Shown one piece after another: positions 1 to 10,100 of a stretch of 23,876 nt of DNA. The position numbers were made by a program, and so were the translations under genes. The notes under the pieces are model-generated. The model was not told where the DNA came from, searched no databases, and saw only the letters and a program-made list of their open reading frames with translations. Location: IMG/VR virus record IMGVR_UViG_3300029787_000223, positions 1 through 23,876 of that record, one strand, 5' to 3'. Position 1 is the first letter of the stretch, and each line of letters begins with the position of its first letter. Origin of the DNA: a virus.

Positions 1-1
1 T

Positions 2-3000
2 GAAGTAGCCTTAAAACAAATGAATGCTACATTAACAGCCGGAGGAGCCTTAAGTCCCGGTGCTCAAAGGATGCTTGAAGACTTTATAAAAGAAGATCCA
101 GATGGAGTTACAGGAAGACAAGCTAAATTAACTTTACAAAAAGCAGGTCTTTCTACAGATGTAGAACAACTAGGCGAAGCCCCTCAAGCAGACATGACAG
201 ATGTTGATGCTAGAGCTTTGGATGTTGCTCAAGGAACTGCACAGCAAGCAGGATTAGAAACTGGAAATCTTGTAGAAAGGTTTGATCCTAGTACTGTTAC
301 TGGTCAAATGGCTCCAACAACTGCGGCTCAAAGTGAAATACTTGCAACCGCAGAAGCTAATAAATATGCAGATGCTTTTATTTCAGAGTTTCCTGAGTTT
401 AATGATAATCAAAAGTTTCGTGCTAGAGAATGGGCTAAAAACGCTAGACTAGGTTTAAATCCACCTATGCCTGACTTTTTACAAGAGTCAGACTTTAATA
501 AAGGTTTAGCAACTGCTAACAAAGTAAGACTAGACCCTATAGATTTAATAACAGGAGAAGCAGGTCAAGCACAAGCTGAAGATGTAGATACAGCACAAAG
601 AGATAAAGCCGCTGAAGAAGAGGCAAAGGGAAAAGCCGCAACAAGACCACCGACTCGTGATTATGCAGAAGCCGCTACAACTGATGATGAATTTGTTGTA
701 GGCCCAATCGAAGGCCCTGCTGTAGATACTCGTACAGGCGTAACAATACCGCAATCTAAAATTGATGAGCTTACAAAGCTTGCAAAAGATAGAGGACTTG
801 ATCCCACACAGGCCATAGAAGAATATAGACAATCTATGGGTGAAAGAGAAGTTCAAACAGCCGATGCCGCACAAAAAGGCTACACGCCTAGACTTGGAGA
901 ATCTCCTGAAGAAACAGCGGCTAGGGCAGAATACTATGGTGCTGATTATACACCGCAAGGCGGTAAAACAGAAATAGATGATACTCCTGCATATAAAAAA
1001 GCTACAGCAAGAGAAGCACAGGTAGCTGAAGCCGCACAGCGTATTGCAAACGAATTAGGCGATGTACCTTCAACAGACTTAGAAGGTCGTGAAGCTATTA
1101 CTGGAACTGCTCCTGCCGGAGATGCCGCACAGATTGGTGGTGTTCCTACAATGGCGGCCGCAACTAGACAGGCTGTAACAGGACAAGAAAGAAATGTAGC
1201 CGCTTCAGATATGAATGCGGTTGTTGCTGATTTACCTGAAGAAATAACTGCGGCTGTATCTCAAGACCCTGCAACCGTAGAAGCTCAATTAGATACTGAT
1301 GCTGATCCACAAGTAACAGCCGCTGTAGCCGCACTACCTACTGAAGCTTTAGTTTCTACACAAATGGAAAGTTTACTTGCAGGAATGGAAGAAGGAGAAA
1401 CACCTGCATGGGCTAGACCTGCGGTTGATGCTATTAATCAACAAATGGCTAGAAGAGGTTTATCTGTTTCGACAGTAGGTCGTGATGCATTGTTTAATGC
1501 TATTATACAAAGTGCATTACCTATAGCTCAAAGCAATGCAACAGCACTTCAAACTAGAGCGCAACAAAATCTAAGTAATGAGCAACAAGCTAACTTAGCG
1601 ACTGCTCAAAATACTATGCAAGTTCGTATGCAGAACTTAGCAAACCGTCAGACTGCCGCATCTCAAACGGCTCAGATGGCTCAACAGATTGCTGTACAAC
1701 AAGGTACATTTGATCAACAAGCCGTAATGACAACTGCCCAACAACAGCAAGAAACAAACTTAGCTAATGCTCAAATGGCACAGCAAAGGGCGCAACAAGA
1801 GTCTTCTCAACGTCAACAAGCCGCTATAGCTCAACTTAGTACTAATGCTCAAATGGACTTAGCAAACTTGCAAGCTCTTAATGCCGCAGGTTCACAAAAC
1901 TTAAGTTCAGAGCAACAAGTTAAATTAGCTACATATAATGCTCAAGTTGCTAAGATTATGCGTCAAGCTGAGTTAACTCAAGACATGGAAAAAGCTAATC
2001 TTTCTCCTGCATTACAAGTTGAGATGCAAAGAGTTTCAGAAATAAATGCGGCCGCAAAAGATACAATGACCGCAGAAAATCAAGAGCGTTTAGTAGAACT
2101 TCAAACTCTTATAGACTTCCGCAAGACTGATGCTACATTTGCTCAACAAATGGACATGGCTAATATGTCTAATGAGCAACAAATAGAACTTGCAATGCTA
2201 CAAGAAAAAGCGGCTACTGATGCGGCTAACTTTACAGCAGACAATCAATTTGAATTAACTAGATTAAATAATATTGTTGCTCGCTCTGTTCGCCAAGCAG
2301 AACTTAATTCTAGAATGGAAGAAGTTAATTTAGATGCTAAGTTAAAAATAGAACTATCTGAATTGTCTGAAAAGAATACAACATCTCGCGCAAACATGAC
2401 TGCTGAACAACAAACAAGACTTGCAAATCTTAATGTTCTTGTAGACTTCCGCAAAACTAATGCGGCTATGGCACAGCAAATGGATGTTGCTAATTTAGCC
2501 AACGAACAACAAATGGAACTTGCATTACTTCAAGAGCGTTCAAATGTAGATGCCGCTAACTTTACTGAAGATAATAGAACTAGAATGCAGTCTCTTAATA
2601 CTTATGTTCAAGTTATGTCACAGAACGAACAACTTTTACAAAATGCTGACATGGCTAAATTATCAATGCAAGAAAAAATTAATCTTGCAAATCTTAATTC
2701 GCAGAGTCAAGCAGACATGGCTTCTATGACTGCTGAAAACAGAGCAGAGCTTTTGTCCTATGAGAAAAGAATGCAAGCAGGTCAAGTTAATGCACAGCTT
2801 GCACAACAAATGGGATTAGCTGAATTAAGCAACGAACAACAAGCCGCAATGTTTAATGCACAAATAGACGCAGGTTTTGATATGCGACAGTTTGATGCTA
2901 ATCAACAAATGGAGTTAGCTAATAGTAAGTTCTTACAATCAATGACTATGACACAGTTTAATGCTGACCAACAATCAGCTATATCGAATGCAGTTAGATT

Positions 3001-3736
3001 AACTCAAGTTGATTTAGCAAATGCAGATGCAAGAACTAAAGTATCAGTAGAAAACGCTAAAAACTTTTTAACTGTAGATATGGCTAATTTAAATAATAGA
3101 CAGCAAGCAATAGTACTAGATCAACAAATGAGACAACAAGCTTTGTTATCTGACCAAGCCGCAGAGAATGCCGCAAAGCAGTTTGGAGCAACATCTGCAA
3201 ATCAATTAAATCAGTTTTTAATTAGTCAGTCTAATTCTATGAAACAGTTTAATACTAATGCTAGGAATGCTATGGAAAGTTTTAATGCTACTGAAGCTAA
3301 TCGTATGGAAGCTATTGAAGCAGGTAATTTCTTACAGGCTGATACTTTTACCGCACAGCTTGAAGCAGACATAAATAAGTTTAATGTACAAATAGATAAT
3401 CAAAGAGAACAATGGAATGCGGCAAATGCACAAGCTGTAGAACAATCTAATATTAACTGGAGAAGACAATCAAACACTATTGATACTGCCGCCCAAAATG
3501 CCGCAAATCAACAGAATGTTCAGAATGCTTATAATATATCTGCACTAGATCAAACTCAATTATGGCAACAATTAAGAGATGAAGCGGATTATATTAGAAC
3601 TGCATATGAAAATGAAGAAACAAGAAAAACACAACTTTATGCAACTGCTTTAGCAAATGAAGCAGGAGCTAGTGGAGACAAAAATTCTACAAATTCAAGT
3701 ACACTTGTAGGAATTGTAAATGGTTTATTTTCGTAA
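2..3736 (+). CDS. Giant Ala/Gln-rich helical virion protein, 5' end cut by window edge
   Basis: At least 1245 residues. The frame is open to the first bases of the window, so the ATG at 20 is only the first one visible and the gene very likely starts upstream. The first ~480 residues are mixed and acidic. From about residue 480 (counting from that ATG) the protein becomes almost purely Ala/Gln/Asn/Met/Leu, without Pro or Cys over long stretches, as expected for a long alpha-helical rod. Motifs of the form N-L-S-N-E-Q-Q-x-x-L recur, and residues 644-973 are three 110-residue tandem copies. It heads a run of five large same-strand genes before a lysis cassette, which in podoviruses is where tail and internal ejection proteins lie. 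A tail-fibre shaft, tape-measure-like or ejection protein are all possible. No enzymatic motif was recognised. The virion role is inferred from context and composition. Confidence 0.8.
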   Translation, partial: EVALKQMNATLTAGGALSPGAQRMLEDFIKEDPDGVTGRQAKLTLQKAGLSTDVEQLGEAPQADMTDVDARALDVAQGTAQQAGLETGNLVERFDPSTVTGQMAPTTAAQSEILATAEANKYADAFISEFPEFNDNQKFRAREWAKNARLGLNPPMPDFLQESDFNKGLATANKVRLDPIDLITGEAGQAQAEDVDTAQRDKAAEEEAKGKAATRPPTRDYAEAATTDDEFVVGPIEGPAVDTRTGVTIPQSKIDELTKLAKDRGLDPTQAIEEYRQSMGEREVQTADAAQKGYTPRLGESPEETAARAEYYGADYTPQGGKTEIDDTPAYKKATAREAQVAEAAQRIANELGDVPSTDLEGREAITGTAPAGDAAQIGGVPTMAAATRQAVTGQERNVAASDMNAVVADLPEEITAAVSQDPATVEAQLDTDADPQVTAAVAALPTEALVSTQMESLLAGMEEGETPAWARPAVDAINQQMARRGLSVSTVGRDALFNAIIQSALPIAQSNATALQTRAQQNLSNEQQANLATAQNTMQVRMQNLANRQTAASQTAQMAQQIAVQQGTFDQQAVMTTAQQQQETNLANAQMAQQRAQQESSQRQQAAIAQLSTNAQMDLANLQALNAAGSQNLSSEQQVKLATYNAQVAKIMRQAELTQDMEKANLSPALQVEMQRVSEINAAAKDTMTAENQERLVELQTLIDFRKTDATFAQQMDMANMSNEQQIELAMLQEKAATDAANFTADNQFELTRLNNIVARSVRQAELNSRMEEVNLDAKLKIELSELSEKNTTSRANMTAEQQTRLANLNVLVDFRKTNAAMAQQMDVANLANEQQMELALLQERSNVDAANFTEDNRTRMQSLNTYVQVMSQNEQLLQNADMAKLSMQEKINLANLNSQSQADMASMTAENRAELLSYEKRMQAGQVNAQLAQQMGLAELSNEQQAAMFNAQIDAGFDMRQFDANQQMELANSKFLQSMTMTQFNADQQSAISNAVRLTQVDLANADARTKVSVENAKNFLTVDMANLNNRQQAIVLDQQMRQQALLSDQAAENAAKQFGATSANQLNQFLISQSNSMKQFNTNARNAMESFNATEANRMEAIEAGNFLQADTFTAQLEADINKFNVQIDNQREQWNAANAQAVEQSNINWRRQSNTIDTAAQNAANQQNVQNAYNISALDQTQLWQQLRDEADYIRTAYENEETRKTQLYATALANEAGASGDKNSTNSSTLVGIVNGLFS
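1949..2938 (+). repeat. Three in-frame 330-bp tandem repeats (110 codons each)
   Basis: Copy 1 is 1949-2278, copy 2 is 2279-2608 and copy 3 is 2609-2938, all exactly 330 bp. By my count copies 1 and 2 share 58 of 110 residues. Copy 3 is more diverged but keeps T-A-E-N, A-Q-Q-M and N-E-Q-Q at the same offsets (41, 65, 75). Within copies 1 and 2, motifs of the form N-[hydrophobic]-[S/T/D] fall near offsets 17, 39, 72 and 94. This gives a 55-residue sub-period, i.e. 5 x 11, so the unit looks like a hendecad coiled coil. Confidence 0.85.
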
Positions 3737-3750
3737 AATGAGGAAACATA

Positions 3751-4986
3751 ATGGGAGTTTTTAGTAAATTTTTTAAAGGTGTTAAAAACGTATTTAAAAA
3801 AATAGGTAAAGGTATTAAAAGTGCTTTTAAAAGTATTGGTAAATTTGTGGGTAAACTAGGTATAGTTGGTCAAATAGGGCTTGGTTTATTTATGCCATAT
3901 TTAGGAGGTATGCTTGGTAAATGGGCAATAGGTGCAATGGGTTCAAGTAATGCTATTGTGTCTGCCGCAGGAAATTTTGTAAATGCCGCTATTAATGTAG
4001 GCACTAGAGCAGGTAATGTTTTTAAGTCTGTGACTGAAGGAGTTATGAATGTAGTAGGAGAAACTGTTGGTGCAGTCGCTAATAACTTAGGTTTGCGTGA
4101 CCCTATATTTAATTTAACTGGCGGTAAAATTGATGTAGCAGGAAAAGGATTTGGAAGTATTTTTGATAAAGTAGGTAAAGGCATGACAGAAACTTTAAAG
4201 TCTGGAAAAGAACTATTTAGCACTTCAACTTTTACAGATACAAACCCATTTGGTGTTAAAAGTCAAATAAAAGAAAGTATAGAAGACACTACCTTTGATA
4301 AAATATCTGAAGAAGATATGTTTGATAAAGACGGAAAACTTAAACCTTTAGGCGAAATGGTTCTTGCTAAAACTGAGGAAACACCTAATAAGTTGTTTTT
4401 TGATCTAGAAGGAAGACCAACTAGCTTGTTAGCTAAAGCTAAACCTTTAGGCGAAATGGTTCTTGATAAACCCGGGGAAAGCATCTTCAACTATATTTTA
4501 CCGCCACCCGAAAGAATAAGTTCAGATTTTATTAAACCTGAAGGTTTTTCAAGTCTTATTGAAAGTCAAATGAGCATTCCAGAAATTTCAGAAACAACAA
4601 AAAAATATTTAGATACAGGAGAGTTTGTAAAAAAAGTAGACATACCTACTGATGAAAAAAGTTTTTTTGAAATGCCTGATAGTTCTAAGTTTCTTGATAA
4701 AGTTCAAGATAGAACTGCAAAAACAGTTGGAACAGGTATCGGTCAACAATTAACTGGAACAACTCCAGAGTATAAAACAGAAATTAATTATAGTGCTATA
4801 CCTACTATTGACTTAGGAACTACTTCTGGAATTAGAATGGCTAGGAATTATGGTTTTGATCCACGAGCTTTTGAGCAAAATATAGATTTCTTTAATCAAA
4901 ATCCTTATGGTAGTTCAGCAGTTCTTGCAAACGTCCACAGTCAATATAAAGAAGCATTTACACCATCAGCAAACATGATAGGATAA
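3751..4986 (+). CDS. Virion protein with cationic amphipathic and Gly-rich N-terminus
   Basis: 411 aa, with a Shine-Dalgarno-like GAGGAA 8 bases before the ATG and 14 nt after the previous gene. Residues 1-36 are Lys/Phe/Ile/Gly-rich with a K-x-F-K-x-I/V rhythm, which would form a cationic amphipathic helix. Residues ~36-65 are hydrophobic and Gly-rich (GLGLFMPYLGGMLG). The middle is charged and contains the octapeptide KPLGEMVL twice, 33 residues apart. The C-terminal ~50 residues are Asn/Phe/Tyr-rich and look like a compact domain. No family was identified. The position between two large virion genes and the membrane-active-looking N-terminus suggest an ejection or tail protein that contacts membrane; this is inference. 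Confidence 0.75.
   Translation: MGVFSKFFKGVKNVFKKIGKGIKSAFKSIGKFVGKLGIVGQIGLGLFMPYLGGMLGKWAIGAMGSSNAIVSAAGNFVNAAINVGTRAGNVFKSVTEGVMNVVGETVGAVANNLGLRDPIFNLTGGKIDVAGKGFGSIFDKVGKGMTETLKSGKELFSTSTFTDTNPFGVKSQIKESIEDTTFDKISEEDMFDKDGKLKPLGEMVLAKTEETPNKLFFDLEGRPTSLLAKAKPLGEMVLDKPGESIFNYILPPPERISSDFIKPEGFSSLIESQMSIPEISETTKKYLDTGEFVKKVDIPTDEKSFFEMPDSSKFLDKVQDRTAKTVGTGIGQQLTGTTPEYKTEINYSAIPTIDLGTTSGIRMARNYGFDPRAFEQNIDFFNQNPYGSSAVLANVHSQYKEAFTPSANMIG
4341..4465 (+). repeat. 26-bp perfect direct repeat pair inside a virion gene
   Basis: Bases 4341-4366 and 4440-4465 are identical, 99 bp apart, in frame, and encode the core K-P-L-G-E-M-V-L. Flanking sequence does not match, so only the core was duplicated or conserved. 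Confidence 0.9.
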
Positions 4987-4990
4987 AATT

Positions 4991-5599
4991 ATGGCAGATG
5001 AACAATACACTAGTTACATTGCTCAAATGAAACGTCCGATTCCCGGACAATCTTTAAGTAGCGACCCAGACAATTCTGCTCCTTATGAAAGGCCACCTGA
5101 GTTTACAAATGTCCATAAAGCTATTGAGTATTTATTTATAAACATAATTGATGAACAAACTTATGTTCCTATACTTCAGGCTATTTCAGATGGAACACCT
5201 GTAATGGAATTAGTTCAATTAATTCTTTTTGATGGTTTTCAAAGAGGTAAGTTTAATCCTGATTTAATGATAATGTTAGCAGAACCGTTGGCTTATATTC
5301 TTATTGCTTTAGCTGAAAGAGTAGATATAGATGTTATTATTTATCGTGGTGAAGATGAAGATGAACAAAATGAAGAAGAAGTATTTGGTGTTCAATTTGA
5401 TGAAAAAAGAATAGACGGTTTAAAAAAAGCCGCAGGTAGAGGAGAAATACCAGAAGGTATACTCCCCAAAAAAGTTGTAGAAGAGATAAAAAATCTTCCA
5501 CAAGAACCAGTTGAAAGTTTACTTTCTGCTCCTGTAACAAAAACTTCTGAAAAAAATCAAAGTTTATTATCACAGCAACCAGTAGAACAACAAGTTTAA
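4991..5599 (+). CDS. Conserved-looking structural-region protein, function unknown
   Basis: 202 aa, starting 4 nt after the preceding gene with an AGGA-type ribosome site overlapping that gene's end. Residues ~10-40 contain MKRPIPGQSL and a Pro-rich stretch. Residues ~40-115 look like a helical folded domain with hydrophobic patches (PLAYILIALAERV), followed by the acidic stretch EDEDEQNEEE. The last 40 residues are Pro/Gln/Ser-rich and probably disordered. I recognise the MKRPIPGQSL opening as similar to proteins beside tail genes in marine phages, from memory and without a named family. It is probably a virion or assembly protein because of its location; the exact role is unknown. Confidence 0.7.
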   Translation: MADEQYTSYIAQMKRPIPGQSLSSDPDNSAPYERPPEFTNVHKAIEYLFINIIDEQTYVPILQAISDGTPVMELVQLILFDGFQRGKFNPDLMIMLAEPLAYILIALAERVDIDVIIYRGEDEDEQNEEEVFGVQFDEKRIDGLKKAAGRGEIPEGILPKKVVEEIKNLPQEPVESLLSAPVTKTSEKNQSLLSQQPVEQQV

Positions 5600-5612
5600 A
5601 GGATATTAACTA

Positions 5613-7124
5613 ATGGCTATTGATACTTTTGCAAAATCATTAATTGCAGATGCAAAAAAGAAAAACAAACAAAGACAAAGAGATGAACTTAAAAGTACTT
5701 TTGGTTCAGTTTTTGGCACACTTATAGGTTCTGGTATAAAAAGTGTATTAGAAACAAAATTAGAACAAAAAAAGAATACATTTTTACAAAATGAAGAAGT
5801 ATTAGCTACTAAATTAAAATATAAATCAGCAGTAAATGATGCAAGTACTTTTTTAGACACGCAACAAAAAATAAAAGAATCGGGAAAAAACGAGGAGGAT
5901 TATTTCTTTGACGTTTTAAAGCCTTTATACAAAGAAACAGCTTTAACTACAGGAGCAGGTGTAGATAATAAAGTTTTAGATGCAGGTATATCTGGAAACG
6001 AAAGATTATTTCAAGTTAATTTGCATGATGCTTTAAGACCTAAAGCTAAAGAGTTAGCTGAACAACATAAAAAAGGTTTAGAAATTGCACAAGCACTTGG
6101 AGAATATAAAGACTTTAACACATTTGTAAATACTAAAATTAAAAGTGTTCGTCCTGAAAATATTACAGATGCCGCAGTAAATACATTTAGAAATTTGTTT
6201 TCGGGTAAAAGTTCTGCTGAACAAGAAGAAGAAGTTTTAAAACTAATTCGTTCTGGAGTTTTATCTACAAATGCAAAAGCAATGGCAGATTTTAATGAGG
6301 AGTATAAAAATAGTAAAAGTGCTATTCGGTCATTTAATTTTATGGATTCATTAAATCAAGATGTAGTTGATAAAATTATAGCAGAAGAACCAGATGTTGA
6401 AAAAGAAACAACAGGTAAATTTCAAACTTTAGGAGATCAAGTTTTTTTAGTTAAAAATACAAAAGAAACAAATAAAATAACAGGAGAAGTTACAGATACG
6501 CCTACAAGAGAATTAGTTTCTAGTAGTGATGACCCTGCTACATTAGCTAAACAATTTAAAGCTATAGCTGACTTACAAAAAATATCTACTGATATATTAA
6601 CTCCTTCTGCAAATGCAGACTATAGAAAAAAGCTTATTGCTAACGATATTAATATTTATCAAATAAAAGATTTTAATGATTATTCCAAAGCAACAAATTT
6701 TTTAAGCGAATACACTAGTAAATCACAAAACTTAAAAGATGGGTTTAAAGATGAAATGTTAAAAGCAATTTTGTCTCAATATACCTCAGGTTCACTACAG
6801 CTTAATGAAAGTTTAATATCAATATCAGATCCGGGAAGTGAACAAAGTAAAGAATTTTTAGAGAGGTTTCAAAAAGAAAAATTAAGTATAGGTGCATTAG
6901 CAGAATATCTTACAGATACAATTACTGCTCTTAAAGATAATCCTCAAAAAGTAGTTGGTCTTGCTAGAGATCAATTAATTAAAAATTTAAAAACAAATGA
7001 TCCGAATATAACTGATACTCAAATAGAAGATTTATTAGACAATGGAGAAATTGTGCTATCTAATGGAGATAGGTTCACTATTATGTTTGATAAAGATACT
7101 GATACATACTTTAAAGTTAGGTAA
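5613..7124 (+). CDS. Hypothetical virion protein, Lys/Glu-rich, 503 aa
   Basis: 503 aa with an AGGA ribosome site about 9 bases before the ATG. The N-terminus is very basic (KKKNKQRQRDE at ~15-25), followed by a short Gly/hydrophobic segment (FGSVFGTLIGSGI, ~30-43). This echoes in weaker form the cationic-then-glycine-rich start of the 411-aa protein two genes upstream. The rest is predominantly helical-looking, with many Lys, Asp, Glu and Asn, and no Cys. No catalytic motif was seen. It lies between other presumed tail/ejection genes and ends 4 nt before the next ATG. I place it in the virion/ejection group by context only. Confidence 0.7.
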   Translation: MAIDTFAKSLIADAKKKNKQRQRDELKSTFGSVFGTLIGSGIKSVLETKLEQKKNTFLQNEEVLATKLKYKSAVNDASTFLDTQQKIKESGKNEEDYFFDVLKPLYKETALTTGAGVDNKVLDAGISGNERLFQVNLHDALRPKAKELAEQHKKGLEIAQALGEYKDFNTFVNTKIKSVRPENITDAAVNTFRNLFSGKSSAEQEEEVLKLIRSGVLSTNAKAMADFNEEYKNSKSAIRSFNFMDSLNQDVVDKIIAEEPDVEKETTGKFQTLGDQVFLVKNTKETNKITGEVTDTPTRELVSSSDDPATLAKQFKAIADLQKISTDILTPSANADYRKKLIANDINIYQIKDFNDYSKATNFLSEYTSKSQNLKDGFKDEMLKAILSQYTSGSLQLNESLISISDPGSEQSKEFLERFQKEKLSIGALAEYLTDTITALKDNPQKVVGLARDQLIKNLKTNDPNITDTQIEDLLDNGEIVLSNGDRFTIMFDKDTDTYFKVR

Positions 7125-7128
7125 TACT

Positions 7129-10100
7129 ATGACTGATAGCTATACATTGTCTAAAGACCCTTTTGCCACTAATTTAACAGCACCTGAAAAAGAAATTTAT
7201 AGGCCTACTATAGATCCTTTTACTAATCAAATAATAAAAGATGAAAAAGAATTAGAAGAATTTAAAGAAGATAAAAGTTATACTGCTGATGCTCTTAGAA
7301 GTCTTATGGGTTTTGGAGATAAATTAGTTAATATACCTATAGATGTTTTAAATAAAGTTTCTGAAAATGTAACTGGAAAACCTTTAGTTACTGAACGCAT
7401 GAAACAAATAAGAAATTTAAATGTTATGCGTTCAGGTGCTTTACCGTTTGAAACTGTAGGCGTAGATACACAACCTTTTATTGATAAAGTTTTAACTCCA
7501 GAAGGAGATATAAAAGAAACAGAAACTGTTCCGGGCATGGCTCTTGATATTGCTCCTATTTTTGTACTTGCTCAACGCGCACAAGCATCTAAAACACTTA
7601 AAAACTTAGGGATTAAATCAGGCACTAAAAGAGCAGTTATTGGCGGAGGACTAGCAAACCAAATTATAAATGAAAAAGGAGATGAAAACTTTTTTAATTT
7701 TTTAGAAGATTTAGTTGAAGTTCCTGTTTTAGAAGATGCTATTTCTTTTATGGCTGAAAAAGAAGAAGACCCTGAAACTGTTAGACGTTTAAAACTTGTA
7801 GGAGAAGAGCTAACTTTTCTTGCAGTAAGTGAATTACTTGGATCTGCTTTAAAAGCAGACTATAAAAGTTTTTTAAATTTTGATAAACCAGTTGAATTAC
7901 TTTCAAAAACAGAAAAAGGTGAATTATTTGTTGACTTATTAAGAGAAAAGAAAAATAAAATACAATCTGGCACAGCTAACTTTTTTGGAAAAACAGACTT
8001 TAAAGGTAAATATTTTGAAGAATCTGAGTTTATAGCTCGTTTAAGAGAAGTTACAAAAGGTAATGTTAAACCTAAAGAAATACAAGAAATACCTAAAGGA
8101 TCAGAACAAGTAGCAAAACAACAAGGAGCAAGTTTTTCTTCTTTGTTAACAAGATTGACAGGCGGTCTTTTTACAAGTCGAGGTTATTTTTCATCTAGGG
8201 CATATAATGCATTTGAAGATTCTATTTATGCACAACGACAATCTATAAGACAAGCTGAAAATACTGCAAATAGACTGCAAAGAACTTTAGATGATATTGT
8301 TAAAAACAATCCACAATCTGATATTAAAGAAAAAGTATCGGCAATATTTGAAGAAGGTAAGCTTGATTTTTCATTTATTCCTAAAGGATCAAGTTTAGAA
8401 AATCAAGTTAAAGCTGTATCAGTAGCATTTGATTTACCAGAAAACGTGGCTACAGAATTGTTGCAAGCCAGAAATCAAATAGATGAATTATCTAGAAATC
8501 TTTTAAACTCTCCAAATATTCCAAAACAATTTAAAGATTCTATTACTAAAGGCATGAACTCTTATATTAGAAGGTCATATCGTTTATATGAAGATTCTAA
8601 TTATACTCCTAGTGATGATGTAAGAAAAAGAGCTAGAGAATTTTTAATAAAAGATTTTAAACAAAAAAATAAAAACATAACAAATGAAGAAGCAACCGCA
8701 CAAGCTGATAATTTTTTAAATGAAATCTTAGAAACTAAAAATATAACAGAAACTGGACAATATTTTAATCGTGTAGAAAAAATAAATACTCAAATATTAC
8801 AAGGCAGAAAAGATATTCCAGAAGAATTAAGAACTTTTATGGGCGAAATAAAAGAACCTGCGGATAACATTATACTTACTGTTAGTAAAATGGCTAAGTT
8901 TTCAGAAACAAGTAGATTCTTTGGAGTCCTTAAAGACTTAGGAGAATCAGGAGGTTATATTTTTAATGCTAAAACAGTTAGGCCAGAAGGTTATGATCAA
9001 ATTATAACAGGCACTAATTCAACATTAGATGGAATGTATACATCTAAAGAAATGATAACTGCTCTTAAAAATGAACAAGGAAAAATAACTTCACTTAGAC
9101 AATTTGATACTTATAGAAAATTTTTAAATGTTCAAGGAAGAATACAAAAATATAAAACTATTTATAGTCATCTTACACATATGAAAAATATGACAGGTGG
9201 CGGAGTAATGTCATTAGCAAACGGTATTAATCCTCTTTCTAAAGAAGGAAAAGAATCTTTTACAATTCTTTATAATTCTTTAGCTAAAAAAGGCGGTAAA
9301 GAATTAGACGAAGTATACGAAAAATTTTTACGTCTTGGGATTGTAAATACAAACGTAACTGTTAATGAATTTAGAGACTTAATTACAACAGGATATAAAA
9401 CCACTACTGACGGATTTAAATGGTTAGATAATAAACCATATGGAAGAGGCGTAAATAAAAAACTAGTAGTTCCTATAGAAAAAGGGTTAAACGCTATTCA
9501 AGATATTTATATTGCAACAGATGATTTTTATAAAATAAACACTTACTTACATGAATTAAAAATTTTAAAAAAAGCAAATACTGGAAAACCTATTGAAGTT
9601 CTTGAGGCAGAAGCCGCCAGAATAACTCAAAATACTTATCCTAACTATGATAAAGTTCCTCCCTTTATAAAAAGTTTAAGAGATTTTCCTTTAGGAAGCT
9701 TTGTTTCTTTTCCTGCTGAAAGCATTAGAGTAAATGTTAATGTAATAAAACAAGGATTTAAAGAAATGTCTTCTGAAAATCCTGTTCTTGTGCAAAGAGG
9801 AAAAGTAAGACTTAGTTCTTTAATTGCTACACAATCGGCAGTACCTGCGGCAAGCTTTGCTACTGGACAACTTGTCTTTGGAGGAGATGAAGAAAAAGTA
9901 AAAGCCGCACAAATTTTAAGTGAAGAACCTTGGTCAAAAGCTACCCCTAGAATATTTAATCAAGATGAAGATGGTAATATTTTATATTTTGATACGGTTA
10001 CACATGATCCTTTTTCAGCAACAAAAGAACCAATAACCACTATTGTTAAAGATATTTTAGATGGAAACATAAAAGAAGAAGATTTAGATGTAAGACTTTT

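Noticed and set aside
545-958. Minus-strand open frame of 137 codons inside the first virion gene
   Set aside because: It is a shadow of the Ala/Gln-rich coding sequence: improbable Cys/Phe/Ser-rich product and no ribosome site. The same applies to frames at 2245-2502, 3870-4223, 4263-4490 and 5337-5860.
1500-2950. CRISPR-like array from recurring CAA-rich units
   Set aside because: The repeats are coding, diverged at the DNA level and in frame at 330 bp; there are no identical short repeats with unique spacers.
7042-7128. 29-codon upstream extension of the giant 1332-aa gene
   Set aside because: It overlaps the end of the 503-aa gene by 83 nt and encodes hydrophobic sequence unlike the rest; the ATG at 7129 follows the previous stop by 4 nt.
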